DNA of 64,000 nt from positions 434,001-498,000 of the forward strand of contig JBDWUA010000004.1 in the NCBI GenBank assembly GCA_039984715.1. The letters are read 5' to 3'. The DNA is from JABSSA01 sp039984715 (GTDB lineage: Bacteria; Pseudomonadota; Alphaproteobacteria; Rhodobacterales; Rhodobacteraceae). Each line of letters begins with the position of its first letter. Positions within the stretch are counted from its first letter, which is position 1. The translations under genes were made by a program, and so were the position numbers. Positions 8,546 through 17,237 of the stretch are shown here, piece by piece. Below the pieces are notes generated by a model. The model saw nothing but the letters and a program-made list of their open reading frames with translations. It did not search any database and was not told the DNA's origin.

Positions 8546-8989
8546 TTGGACGATCTTAAGTCAGCAAGGCAAATTTCGGAATATCTGCTGGATCGAAGTG
8601 GTAGATCGATGATGGCTGGAGATTTTGAAACCTTTAAAACTTGTTTTGCTTTGCCCCAATATATGGACACATTTGAAGGGCGCCGTTTTATTGAAACGTT
8701 GGAGGATTTACGCGACATATTTGACAGTGTTCGGCAGTTCTACCAATCAAAATGTGTTGTAGAGTTGAACCGCAATTGCGTCGAAGCCAGTTTCCGGGAT
8801 CATTGCACTGTCGCGTCCACGCATGAGGCGCGCATGATCAATGAGAACGCTGTTCTGGTTCAGTCGCCTTATCCTGTTTTTTCGATATTACGCCACTATG
8901 AAGATGGTTGGAAAGTTGCGTACAGTCAGATTGCGATTACGGATGAACCCAAACATATTCAAGCGCTGCGTGGCACTTCGGACACCTGA
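8546..8989 (+). CDS. NTF2-like (SnoaL fold) small protein
   Basis: A 147-residue protein whose pattern of one N-terminal helix (residues 5-22), MAGDFETFKTCFALPQ, FEGRRFIETLEDLRDIF and a C-terminal ILRHYEDGWKVAYSQIAI fits the NTF2-like cone fold seen in SnoaL-type proteins. Ligand and role are unknown. The start must be the TTG at 8546 or later, because an in-frame stop lies at 8531; GAAAGAACG precedes the TTG. It stands 114 bases after the ECF42 sigma gene and has no copy of the shared ECF promoter, so membership in that regulon is uncertain. Confidence 0.7.
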   Translation: MDDLKSARQISEYLLDRSGRSMMAGDFETFKTCFALPQYMDTFEGRRFIETLEDLRDIFDSVRQFYQSKCVVELNRNCVEASFRDHCTVASTHEARMINENAVLVQSPYPVFSILRHYEDGWKVAYSQIAITDEPKHIQALRGTSDT

Positions 8990-9111
8990 CAAGTCGCGAA
9001 TTCGTCTGTGTTGGGCATTCACGCGAGCGCCAAATACCTTCGAAAAGACTGGCACAGTTCATTTCCCAAAAATACGATCGTTTACAGCAGTTGATTTTTT
9101 TCACTGCGCTG

Positions 9112-9138
9112 TGTCGGGTTTCTAAAATGTCGCGCGTC
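9112..9138 (+). promoter_or_regulatory. Candidate ECF42-type promoter (VOC operon)
   Basis: TGTCGG (9112-9117), 17 bases, CGTC (9135-9138). It shares ten bases at the -35 side (TGTCGGGTTT) and eight at the -10 side (CGCGTCCT) with the element at 6770-6796, while the spacer differs. It lies 44 bases before the VOC start. The rest of the 8990-9182 gap holds nothing I recognise. Confidence 0.65.
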
Positions 9139-9182
9139 CTATGAGGGCCTCGTTGATGAGGTGACCAAATAGGAGAAAGAAA

Positions 9183-9569
9183 ATGAGCGCTTTGGAAATG
9201 AAAATACTGGGTGCGCCGGGTTGGATTGGACATGCAGGGCCCGATCAGAATGCGGCCAAAGCTTTTTATGAAAAAGTTCTTGGGTGGAATGTTCAAGATA
9301 TCCCAATGCAGGACGGGTCCAGCTACAGTTCAATTGTTGTGGGTGACACTCCCATTGGTGGGTATTCCCCAATGCCTGAAAAGGATGGATCGTGGACGAT
9401 ATTTGTTACGGTCGCAGACGTGGATGTTGCCGTTGCATTAACCCAAGAGGCCGGTGGGACAGTTTTGACACCACCGATGGACATGCCGGGGGTTGGTCGC
9501 ATGGCAACTTTGACCGATCCGCAGGGCGCACGTTTTGCAGTGATTACCTATGAAAGCATGATGGCCTAA
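9183..9569 (+). CDS. VOC-family (glyoxalase/bleomycin resistance fold) protein
   Basis: A 128-residue vicinal-oxygen-chelate protein. WIGHAGPDQNAAKAFYEKVLGW at residues 14-35 is the first beta-alpha-beta module, and TIFVTVADVDVAVALTQEAGG plus MATLTDPQGARFAVI form the second. This subgroup is often annotated as glyoxalase-like with unknown substrate. The start has AGGAG eleven bases upstream. It begins an operon with MAPEG, TfoX-domain and DUF2461 genes, and follows a candidate ECF42-type promoter, suggesting a stress or detoxification role (inference). Confidence 0.88.
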   Translation: MSALEMKILGAPGWIGHAGPDQNAAKAFYEKVLGWNVQDIPMQDGSSYSSIVVGDTPIGGYSPMPEKDGSWTIFVTVADVDVAVALTQEAGGTVLTPPMDMPGVGRMATLTDPQGARFAVITYESMMA

Positions 9570-9598
9570 GCGGACCAGTCAAACAAAGGAGAACCGAT

Positions 9599-9997
9599 AT
9601 GGAAACGCCCTTACCTGTGACGGTGATATTTGTGGGTCTGTTTGTACTGATGTCCGTGCCCATGGCTATTGCTGTGGGGCTGCGTCGGGCGCAGACGGGG
9701 ATTATGATCTTGCACGGTGATGACGCAGATCTGCTGAAACGTATTCGCGCGCACGGGAACTTCGTTGAATATGTTCCCCTTGCACTGTTGGCCCTTGCGG
9801 CTGCCGAATTTGCCGGCGCGGCTGCATGGTTTCTGATCGGCGTGGGGTGCATTTTGTTAGTCGCGCGTATTTTGCATTACGCCAGTTTGCGTGGATCAGG
9901 CAAAGGGATCGCCCGTGTGCTGGGCGCTGCTCTTACCTCTGCTTCTATGCTGGTCTTGGCACTGGCGGCATTAGGTCTTGGGTCGGGGTTGATCTGA
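9599..9997 (+). CDS. MAPEG-family membrane protein
   Basis: A 132-residue protein with four predicted membrane helices (about 7-26, 57-75, 77-96, 106-128). The MAPEG hallmark is the loop between helices one and two: RIRAHGNFVEYVPLALL. The family includes membrane glutathione transferases and eicosanoid enzymes; bacterial members are mostly uncharacterised. It lies 29 bases after the VOC gene, with AAAGGAG before its ATG, and overlaps the next gene by one base (TGATG). Confidence 0.9.
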   Translation: METPLPVTVIFVGLFVLMSVPMAIAVGLRRAQTGIMILHGDDADLLKRIRAHGNFVEYVPLALLALAAAEFAGAAAWFLIGVGCILLVARILHYASLRGSGKGIARVLGAALTSASMLVLALAALGLGSGLI

Positions 9998-10341
9998 TGC
10001 CCTACGACGAAGGCCTAGCCAATCAAATGCGCACTGCCCTTGAAAATCATGTTGGCATTTCAGAAAAACGAATGATGGGGGGCGTGTGCTTTTTCCTGAA
10101 CGGTAACATGTTAAGCGGAGCGCGCCGTGACAAGGATAGCGTGCGACGATTTATGTTTCGTGTGGGCAAAGAAAACGAAGCCGTTGCTTTGCAAAACCCA
10201 ACGGCACGTCCTGTCATTCATGGAACCAGAAAACTGGGCGGTTTTGTTTTTGTGCTCGAAGAAGAGTGCGAAGGCCCCGCACTTCACAACTGGCTGAGCG
10301 TGTGCCTTGGTCACGCTGCAAGCTTACCCGCAAAGGCATAA
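9997..10341 (+). CDS. TfoX/Sxy N-terminal domain protein
   Basis: A 114-residue single-domain protein with the TfoX-N pattern: ISEKRMMGGVCFFLNGNML near residues 20-38, a central RFMFRVG, and LGGFVFV further on. Full-length Sxy proteins control competence in gammaproteobacteria, but stand-alone N-domains like this one have no known role. Its ATG overlaps the MAPEG stop by one base, so the two are translated as a coupled pair. It ends five bases before the DUF2461 start. Confidence 0.85.
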   Translation: MPYDEGLANQMRTALENHVGISEKRMMGGVCFFLNGNMLSGARRDKDSVRRFMFRVGKENEAVALQNPTARPVIHGTRKLGGFVFVLEEECEGPALHNWLSVCLGHAASLPAKA

Positions 10342-10345
10342 CCGA

Positions 10346-11002
10346 ATGGAGGAATTTGACACATTTTCGCAAGAGGCGGTTACATTTTTGCAGACACTGC
10401 AGGCGAACAACTCTCGTGAATGGTTTGCCGACCACAAACCAATTTACGAACAACATTTGAAAGAACCGGCAAAACTGTTCGCGGCGGATATGTGTGCAGC
10501 GTTGGAACAGGTCACCGGCATCGTGCATCAGGCGAAAATCTATCGCATGCACAGGGATCTGAGGTTTTCCAAAGACAAAACGCCATACAATGCGCATCTG
10601 CACATTTCATTTGCGTCTGGTGATGAAAACGGAATGTGGTTTTTTGGATTGGACCCAAACTCTCTTGCGTTGGGGTTCGGTGTTTTTGAGTTTCCAAAAC
10701 TCAAGCTTGATACATTCAGAACCAAAATGGCCGGGCCTTTGGGGGCCGATTTGATGCAGATAACCAATGAATTCCACGCCAATGGATTTCGTGTTTCGGA
10801 ACCAGCGCTGAAACGGGTGCCAACTGGGTATGACGCAAATCATGCGCATGCAGAGGTGTTGCGAAGAAAAGGTATATCCATATGGCGCGACATTGGTGAC
10901 GCGGGTTTTGCAACGCAACCACATCTGGTCAGGTGCACCATTGAAGAAATGCAGGCATTTACACCGCTACGAGATTTTCTGGTCCGTCTGGACAACAGTT
11001 AA
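10346..11002 (+). CDS. DUF2461 family (TIGR02453) protein
   Basis: A 218-residue protein recognised by NNSREWFADHKPIYE near residues 21-35, KIYRMHRDLRFSKDKTPYNAHL in the middle (cut here as IYRMHRDLRFSKDKTPYN) and GFGVFEFPK. The family is widespread and of unknown function. The start at 10346, four bases after the upstream stop, is set by GGCATAACCG before it and by operon spacing. It is the last gene of the VOC operon and converges with puuD. Confidence 0.9.
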   Translation: MEEFDTFSQEAVTFLQTLQANNSREWFADHKPIYEQHLKEPAKLFAADMCAALEQVTGIVHQAKIYRMHRDLRFSKDKTPYNAHLHISFASGDENGMWFFGLDPNSLALGFGVFEFPKLKLDTFRTKMAGPLGADLMQITNEFHANGFRVSEPALKRVPTGYDANHAHAEVLRRKGISIWRDIGDAGFATQPHLVRCTIEEMQAFTPLRDFLVRLDNS

Positions 11003-11031
11003 CGGTCATGGACCATTGCCAGTCGCCTTGG

Positions 11032-12252
11032 CTATTCAAAGGCGGCTTTGTACCACGCGACGATCTGAGCGCGTTCTTCGTCAGCGATATAGCTTAGATT
11101 TGCGGGGGGCATTGCATGGCTAAGGCCCGCTTGCAGATAAACGGCGCGGGCATTGCGCGCGATGTCAGCTTGAGTATCCAACCGGACCCCCTTGGGCGCC
11201 CAGTGGAGACCTTCCCAAACGGGTTCTGCCGCATGGCACATTGAACACCGCCCCAACATGATATCATGCACCTCATCAAAGCCTTCTGCCGCGACAAACC
11301 GCGTTAGGCGGTCGTCCAAAACAGTGTCTTCCCCAGATGTTTGCAGTGGCGCAGTCGATAACCACATGATGATCAGGAAAATCACCGTGGTCAGGGCCAA
11401 TGTCCAATGAGGGTGCCCTTTGCGGGCATGCATTGAATTAAAGAAATGACGAATGGTCACGCCCATCAGGAAAACAAGGGATGCAATCAACCATGCGTTT
11501 TCTGAACCAAAGGACAGAGGATAATGGTTGGACAACATCAAGAAGATGACGGGAAGCGTCAGATAGTTGTTATGGGTGCTGCGTTGCTTGGCAATAAAAC
11601 CGTATTTCGGGTCAGGTGTGCGACCAGCAATCAAATCCGCGACCACGATGCGTTGATTGGGAATGATGATGTGCGCCACGTTGGCTGTCATGATGGTGGC
11701 AGTAAACGCACCCAGATGCAGCAAGGCCGCGCGACCGGTAAAGACAGACGTATAAAAAATGGACATCGCAACGAGCACACCAAACAGAATGACCATCAAC
11801 AGGGTCATGTTTTGGCCGACCGTGCTTTTGCAAAGCAGATCGTAGATGATCCACCCCACGATCAGTGATCCGATGGAAATTCCGATGGCTTGCCATGTTG
11901 CAAGGTCCATTATGTTCGGATCGATCAGGTAAAATTCAGCGCCGAACCAATAAACCAAGACCATAAGCACAAAGCCAGACAGCCATGTTGCATAGCTTTC
12001 CCATTTGAACCACACCAGATGCTCTGGCATCTGTTTCGGGGCGACGAGGTACTTTTGGATGTGATAAAACCCGCCACCATGAACTTGCCATTCTTCGCCG
12101 TCAGCACCGCTGTCCAAAGGCTGGTCACGTCGCAAACCCAAATCCAAAGCAATGAAATAGAACGAGCTGCCAATCCACGCGATTGCGGTCACGACGTGCA
12201 ACCAGCGTGCGGCAAATTCAATCCAAGCCCCGAAAGCGGCAAGATCATACAT
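11032..12252 (-). CDS. puuD: Urate hydroxylase PuuD (membrane, cytochrome c domain)
   Basis: Oxidises urate to 5-hydroxyisourate at the membrane, replacing soluble urate oxidase. The 406-residue protein has eight or so membrane helices over residues 12-310 (start AARWLHVVTAIAWIGSSFY; central THNNYLTLPVIFLM) and a C-terminal cytochrome c domain with haem motif CSMCH near residue 337 and a possible axial Met in SHAMPP. The length is standard for the full family. Other purine or allantoin genes are not adjacent; the M20-type amidohydrolase at 55665 might act in ureide breakdown but is 43 kb away. Confidence 0.95.
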   Translation of the reverse strand: MYDLAAFGAWIEFAARWLHVVTAIAWIGSSFYFIALDLGLRRDQPLDSGADGEEWQVHGGGFYHIQKYLVAPKQMPEHLVWFKWESYATWLSGFVLMVLVYWFGAEFYLIDPNIMDLATWQAIGISIGSLIVGWIIYDLLCKSTVGQNMTLLMVILFGVLVAMSIFYTSVFTGRAALLHLGAFTATIMTANVAHIIIPNQRIVVADLIAGRTPDPKYGFIAKQRSTHNNYLTLPVIFLMLSNHYPLSFGSENAWLIASLVFLMGVTIRHFFNSMHARKGHPHWTLALTTVIFLIIMWLSTAPLQTSGEDTVLDDRLTRFVAAEGFDEVHDIMLGRCSMCHAAEPVWEGLHWAPKGVRLDTQADIARNARAVYLQAGLSHAMPPANLSYIADEERAQIVAWYKAAFE

Positions 12253-12403
12253 TTGGGTATTCCATTACATAATTCGACCCGACGTTAGCGTTCTGGAAGC
12301 TCTAGGAAAAGCGGAAACGCGTTGTTCCCTTTCCCCGAGAGACGAACACAGTTAGGTTGACGCAAATTCCAAGCGGGACCCAACCCGGAATGCAGGTATT
12401 TCG

Positions 12404-13948
12404 ATGAAACCTATTCGGCTCATCTCTGGCTTTCTGACAGTCGGCTTCTGGACGTTAATGTCGCGTATCCTGGGCTTTGTGCGCGAAATCATGATCCTGT
12501 CTTTGATTGGGCCGGGCCCTTTGATGGATGCATTTGTCGCGGCGTTTCGATTGCCGAACATGTTCCGACGGTTTTTCGCGGAGGGCGCATTTAACGCGGC
12601 ATTCGTGCCCTTGTTTTCCAAGAAACTAGAGGGTGATGAGGACGCGCAGCAATTTGCGACGGATGCTTTGAATGCTTTGGCCCTTGTGACGTTGTTGCTT
12701 ACTGGGTTGGCCATGATTTTCATGCCGGGTCTGGTTTGGGTGACAGCCGCTGGTTTTGAAGGCGATATGCGGTTTGATCTGACCGTTGGATTTGGCCGCG
12801 TGGTTTTCCCGTACATCTTTTTCATGTCCCTTGCCGCGTTGTTTTCCGGAATTTTGAATGCAACGGGGCGATTTGCGGCTGCGGCGGCTGCACCCACTTT
12901 GTTGAATGTTTTTGTCATTGCAGCGATGGCGGCGGCATACGCATTGGACCAAGAAGTCATACAATGGCTGATCTGGATTATTCCTTTCGCCGGGGTTGCG
13001 CAGCTTGCATTGACGTGGGTCGCGGCGGCGCGTGCGGGGTTTGCGTTGAAACCCAGATTGCCGCGCTTCACGCCGGATATGCGCAACCTGTTGATTACAG
13101 CCGTTCCGGCGGCCTTGGCGACGGGTGTTATGCAAATCAACTTGGTTGTCGGTCAGTTGGTCGCGTCACAATTTGAAGGGGCCGTCAGTTGGTTGTTTGC
13201 CGCTGACCGGTTGTATCAACTGCCCTTGGGCGTTGTTGGCATCGCCGTGGGGATCGTGTTGCTTCCGGATTTGTCACGTCGATTGAAAGCTGATGATACG
13301 ATAGGCGCGCGCGATGCCTTATCGCGCGCTGCAGAATTTTCGATGGCTTTGACTTTGCCCTCTGCGGTCGCGTTGGCCATCATCGCCTTGCCATTGGTTT
13401 CGGTGTTGTTTGAACGCGGCGAAACAGGTGCGGATGATGTGGCGGCCATTGCTGTAGCGACCATGATTTACGGGTTGGGTTTGCCTGCATTTGTCCTGCA
13501 AAAGGTTCAGCAACCCTTGTTCTTTGCCCGCGGTGATACCCGTCGCCCGTTTTATTATGCGTTAGCAGCGATGTTCGTGAATGCCGGGCTTGCTTTTGGT
13601 CTGGTGCCAGTCATCGGGTGGATGGCACCTGCTGTTGCGGCTGTCGTTGCCGGTTGGATGATGGTTGCACTGTTGGCGTTTGGCGCGCGATCCATGGGTG
13701 AAGTCGCTCGATTTGATCGGCGGTTCTGGCAACGTTTGCCGCGTCTGGTTTTGTCCTCTGTCATCATGGGCGGGGTTTTGTATTCGGCACATATAACGCT
13801 TGCCTTTGCGCTGGGCACGCCGGGCATCCGTTATATCGCATTAATTGTTTTGGTTCTGATGGGTGTGATCAGCTTCTTTGCGGCGGCACACCTGACCAAA
13901 GCGTTGCGCATCAGCGAACTAAAAAGCGCCATGCGTCGCGGGAAATAG
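12404..13948 (+). CDS. murJ: Lipid II flippase MurJ
   Basis: Flips lipid-linked peptidoglycan precursor across the inner membrane. The 514-residue protein has about fourteen hydrophobic helices and the MurJ N-terminal signature SRILGFVREIMI, followed by DAFVAAFRLPNMFRRFFAEGAF (residues about 38-59, with the central cavity arginines). The RGDTRRPFYY motif near residue 375 is also typical. It is divergent from puuD across 151 bases and ends at a long inverted repeat. Confidence 0.97.
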   Translation: MKPIRLISGFLTVGFWTLMSRILGFVREIMILSLIGPGPLMDAFVAAFRLPNMFRRFFAEGAFNAAFVPLFSKKLEGDEDAQQFATDALNALALVTLLLTGLAMIFMPGLVWVTAAGFEGDMRFDLTVGFGRVVFPYIFFMSLAALFSGILNATGRFAAAAAAPTLLNVFVIAAMAAAYALDQEVIQWLIWIIPFAGVAQLALTWVAAARAGFALKPRLPRFTPDMRNLLITAVPAALATGVMQINLVVGQLVASQFEGAVSWLFAADRLYQLPLGVVGIAVGIVLLPDLSRRLKADDTIGARDALSRAAEFSMALTLPSAVALAIIALPLVSVLFERGETGADDVAAIAVATMIYGLGLPAFVLQKVQQPLFFARGDTRRPFYYALAAMFVNAGLAFGLVPVIGWMAPAVAAVVAGWMMVALLAFGARSMGEVARFDRRFWQRLPRLVLSSVIMGGVLYSAHITLAFALGTPGIRYIALIVLVLMGVISFFAAAHLTKALRISELKSAMRRGK

Positions 13949-13965
13949 ACCATCCCAAAACAAAG

Positions 13966-14001
13966 TGGCCTGATGCATTTTAAATGAAACACATCAGGCC
14001 A
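13966..14001. terminator. Terminator-like inverted repeat between convergent genes
   Basis: Perfect ten-base repeat TGGCCTGATG (13966-13975) and CATCAGGCCA (13992-14001) around a 16-base AT-rich loop, placed between the convergent murJ and DUF3179 genes. It lacks a clear T run, so it may act as a 3'-end stabiliser or weak two-way terminator. Confidence 0.55.
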
Positions 14002-14047
14002 ATTAGGAAACAACATCTTGTCGATGAAGTGGTGCTAATCTTGGGGA

Positions 14048-15415
14048 TCAGTCCTCAAAGACGGATGCGGCGTCTCCTAAATAATTGTTCCATGCAAACC
14101 AATAAGCGATGTGGCCTGCAACGCGTGGCAGGGATTGACCATCCGGTCCGGTCAAAGCGGTTTCAGATACACGCCATTGGCCGCCGTCTTGGGTGGTCAA
14201 TGACCCGCCTTCGGATTGGAACGTATGTGCGCCGCGTTCGTATGCGCGTACGCTGCGTGTGTCTGCGTCCCCCAGCAAAACAAGGGGTTTGTCGGCAATG
14301 GCGTCATTGATGACTTTGCGTTTGGCAAACGCTTTGACGGGCCACGCCCGCGCCGCGCCAAATTCACGAACCGCAAAGACGTAATCCTTTTGTTTGTGGT
14401 CACGTTGATCGACATCTGCCGGAAACATCAGATCGCCTGATCCAAAGTAATCGGAATAGACAACGCCCGAGCCGTAATCGCGTCGGTGACCTGTATCGAC
14501 AGACAGGACTTTGGTGTTTGCGTGTGAGGTTTTCCAACGCTTCCACGATGTGATGACGACGGGGCGTTGTTTCAGTTCGATCCCACTGTCCACCAGCGGA
14601 CCGACGACGGGCTTGCCTGTGAATTGATTCCAAAGGGAATCTGTTTCGCGGTCAAACATGAGCTTATTTGATCGGTACAAAAACCCGGACGACCCAAAGA
14701 CAAGCGGTTTTGCGCGTCCTTCAAGTTGTGTTTCAAACAAAATCCCTGATCCACACAACGTGCAATAGGCCAATGCAACAGGCACGCCGCCAATCACTTC
14801 GTTGAACATTTCGTGCCAGCCCATAATGCGCAGCGGATAGGCCCGCACGTCGCCATTGATCGACACGCCAAAAACAAGATCGTCATCACGCATGTATTCC
14901 GCGTCGGCGGCATCGACCAGATCCGGATTGTCCAGCGACGGAATGCCGTCTTTGACAACGCCGCCCCATGCGATTTCTTCAATGCGGATTTTTGGTTTGC
15001 CTTGTGCCAGATGCTCTAGACGCAAAAACTGATCAAAGTTGGGATCAATTTGCAAATGAACACGCCGCATGTAATCCGCAAAGGACGGGTGCGGAACAAT
15101 CTGTGGATTGCGTTCTTGCCATAACATCCAGTCAAACCAACTGGTTCCGTGGGTCTCGCCTGTAATCTTTTCTAAAGTGGCCGCGATGTTGTCTGCACGT
15201 CGGTTTGAAAACCGCTGTGACAGGATCAATCCGGCTGCCATGTCTGGGTTGCCGCGCTGCGCAATTTGGCTGAGCCCGCTCAGATGCTCGGACGTGGTTC
15301 CGAACAATTGCGCCTCAAGGGCGCTTTCCATACTGGCGTCTTGCGCCTGCAATGGGCCAGTTAATGTCGTGCTGGCAAGGGCAAGGCCTGCAAATCGGCG
15401 ACGCGTGAACTGCAT
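14048..15415 (-). CDS. DUF3179 family exported protein
   Basis: A 455-residue protein with a twin-arginine type N-terminus (TRRRFAGLALA, residues 4-14) and a cleavage region ending near LQAQ. The body shows the DUF3179 marks DDDLVFGVSINGDVRAYPL, GWHEMFNEVIGG, ALAYCTLCGSGILF with two cysteines spaced CTLC, and SDYFGSGDLMF. The function of the family is not known; the CTLCG motif suggests a metal or redox site in the periplasm. ATG at 15415 is preferred over a TTG two codons upstream because AAGGAG lies nine bases before it. Confidence 0.85.
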   Translation of the reverse strand: MQFTRRRFAGLALASTTLTGPLQAQDASMESALEAQLFGTTSEHLSGLSQIAQRGNPDMAAGLILSQRFSNRRADNIAATLEKITGETHGTSWFDWMLWQERNPQIVPHPSFADYMRRVHLQIDPNFDQFLRLEHLAQGKPKIRIEEIAWGGVVKDGIPSLDNPDLVDAADAEYMRDDDLVFGVSINGDVRAYPLRIMGWHEMFNEVIGGVPVALAYCTLCGSGILFETQLEGRAKPLVFGSSGFLYRSNKLMFDRETDSLWNQFTGKPVVGPLVDSGIELKQRPVVITSWKRWKTSHANTKVLSVDTGHRRDYGSGVVYSDYFGSGDLMFPADVDQRDHKQKDYVFAVREFGAARAWPVKAFAKRKVINDAIADKPLVLLGDADTRSVRAYERGAHTFQSEGGSLTTQDGGQWRVSETALTGPDGQSLPRVAGHIAYWFAWNNYLGDAASVFED

Positions 15416-15500
15416 TGGCAATTTCTCCTTTTGTTACCGCATAGTTGGACATGACACGGATCACTTGCACCCAACATTCTCGTGAAAATACGAAAAATGT

Positions 15501-16130
15501 TCAGAGGTCGGCAGACAAAGCCATTGCATCCAAAGTGTCTTGGACCGAGCAGCGCGCGCCGGTCTGCAAGTATTCCATCGCGCGAAGGGATGCTTCGTGC
15601 GCATCAAGGCTTGAACCTGCGACGCAGTCTTCGACGACCCGGCAGAAGTAATCTGACTGATGCCCATCCACAAAAGTATAGTGCACACACACATCAGTGA
15701 GACCGCCAACCAACAGCAGCGTGTCGACCTTGAGACCTCTTAACAGAATTTCCAGATCCGTCCCGAAAAACGCGGAATACCGTCGTTTCGGTACGATATA
15801 ATCCCCGTCGCGAAATCCCATCTCTTCTTTGGCGACTGCAGTGCGTGGATCGTCTTCGAGGCAATGAACATCTTCGTCGCCATCAAGTTCGCGTCCAAAA
15901 TCGATGTGATCCTTGCGGTGGATTTCTTGAATGAAAATGACCGGGATCGAACACTCATGCGCCCGATCGATCAGTGGGCGGGCCGCCAACATGCGGCCTT
16001 TATAATCGGGCATGTTGGCGATTGCGCGGTCAACGCTGTTGTCGATGAACGTGCTTTTCTGGATATCGATGACAATCAAGGCCGACTTGCCTTCGATAAG
16101 TGACCGGGTTTGGTTGTCTTGACTGTTCAT
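15501..16130 (-). CDS. Isochorismatase-family cysteine hydrolase
   Basis: A 209-residue hydrolase with the catalytic triad of the family: Asp22 in ALIVIDIQKS, a lysine in the IVPKRRYSAFFGTDLE segment, and a cysteine in LVGGLTDVCVHYT. Related enzymes hydrolyse amides such as biuret, ureidoacrylate or nicotinamide; substrate cannot be chosen here. It lies between trpS (21 bases) and the DUF3179 gene (85 bases) on the same strand and may be cotranscribed with trpS. Confidence 0.9.
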   Translation of the reverse strand: MNSQDNQTRSLIEGKSALIVIDIQKSTFIDNSVDRAIANMPDYKGRMLAARPLIDRAHECSIPVIFIQEIHRKDHIDFGRELDGDEDVHCLEDDPRTAVAKEEMGFRDGDYIVPKRRYSAFFGTDLEILLRGLKVDTLLLVGGLTDVCVHYTFVDGHQSDYFCRVVEDCVAGSSLDAHEASLRAMEYLQTGARCSVQDTLDAMALSADL

Positions 16131-16151
16131 CCCGGTCCTTTCTTATTCGCC

Positions 16152-17171
16152 TTAACGCACCATACCCACGATTTCGTAAGTTTTGGCCAGAATAGGGGCC
16201 GTAATCGTGCGCGCGTGTTCTGCCCCGCGTGCAAGGATACGGTCGATTTCCGATGTGTCGGCCAACAGGCGCGTCATCTCAGATGATATCGGCGCAAGTT
16301 TAGCGACAGCCAAATCTGTCAGCATCGGCTTGAACGCTCCGAACTGCTTGCCGCCGACCTCTGCCAGAGTTTGATCAATAGTCTGATCGCTTAATGCAGC
16401 ATAGATCGCGACAAGATTGCGCGCCTCTGGACGACCTTCCAAACCAGCCTCTTCAGAGGGCAAAGGATCAGGGTCGGTTTTCGCCTTTTTCAATTTCTTG
16501 GAAATTGTGTCCGCGTCATCCATCATATTGATGCGCGACAAATCGGATGGGTCCGACTTGGACATCTTTTTCGATCCATCACGCAACGACATGACACGCG
16601 CAGCAGGGCCACCGATGACGGGTTCCGTGACTGGAAAGAAATCTTGGCCATAATCATGGTTGAACTTGATTGCGATGTCGCGCGTCAATTCCAGATGCTG
16701 CTTTTGATCATCACCAACCGGAACATGCGTGGCATGATAAATCAAAATGTCCGCCGCCATAAGCGCCGGGTACGCGAACAAACCCAAGGACGCGGCTTCG
16801 GCATTTTTACCTGCTTTGTCTTTCCACTGGGTCATGCGACCCATCCAGCCCATGCGCGCGACGCAGTTGAAAATCCAAGCCAATTGCGCGTGTTCTGGTA
16901 CGTGGCTTTGGGCGATCAGAATAGATTTTTCCGGGTCGATCCCGCTTGCGATATAAGCGGCCGCCAATTCGCGTGTGTTGCGCGTCAGATCTTGGGGGGC
17001 TTGCGGAACCGTGATCGCATGCAAGTCGACGATGCAATAGACGGTTTCAAACGTCCCTTCATCCTGCATGGCAACAAAGCGTTGCATAGCGCCAAGGTAA
17101 TTGCCCAGTGTCAAACCACCTGAAGGCTGGATTCCGGAGAAAACGCGGGGTGTAAAAGTCGAATCTGACAT
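16152..17171 (-). CDS. trpS: Tryptophan--tRNA ligase
   Basis: Charges tRNA-Trp. The 339-residue class Ic synthetase opens with FSGIQPSGGLTLGNYLGA (the HIGH-equivalent region) and carries the KMSKS loop in DGSKKMSKSD near residue 200. ATG at 17171 gives the family N-terminus MSDSTFTPRVFSG; an earlier open start at 17243 would run into the divergent rhomboid gene. The murJ-trpS neighbourhood recurs in this group of bacteria as far as I recall, here with two genes inserted. Confidence 0.97.
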   Translation of the reverse strand: MSDSTFTPRVFSGIQPSGGLTLGNYLGAMQRFVAMQDEGTFETVYCIVDLHAITVPQAPQDLTRNTRELAAAYIASGIDPEKSILIAQSHVPEHAQLAWIFNCVARMGWMGRMTQWKDKAGKNAEAASLGLFAYPALMAADILIYHATHVPVGDDQKQHLELTRDIAIKFNHDYGQDFFPVTEPVIGGPAARVMSLRDGSKKMSKSDPSDLSRINMMDDADTISKKLKKAKTDPDPLPSEEAGLEGRPEARNLVAIYAALSDQTIDQTLAEVGGKQFGAFKPMLTDLAVAKLAPISSEMTRLLADTSEIDRILARGAEHARTITAPILAKTYEIVGMVR

Positions 17172-17237
17172 CTGGGACCTCTGGGCAAATCTGAGTTGGT
17201 GAAGTACCACGTGAACCAAGCGCGTCAAGGAGGCCTC

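Noticed and set aside
12352..13140. Minus-strand open frame of 262 codons
   Set aside because: Lies antisense to murJ, which is fully conserved. The product is a low-complexity Ala/Asn/Lys/Arg mixture, a codon-bias shadow.
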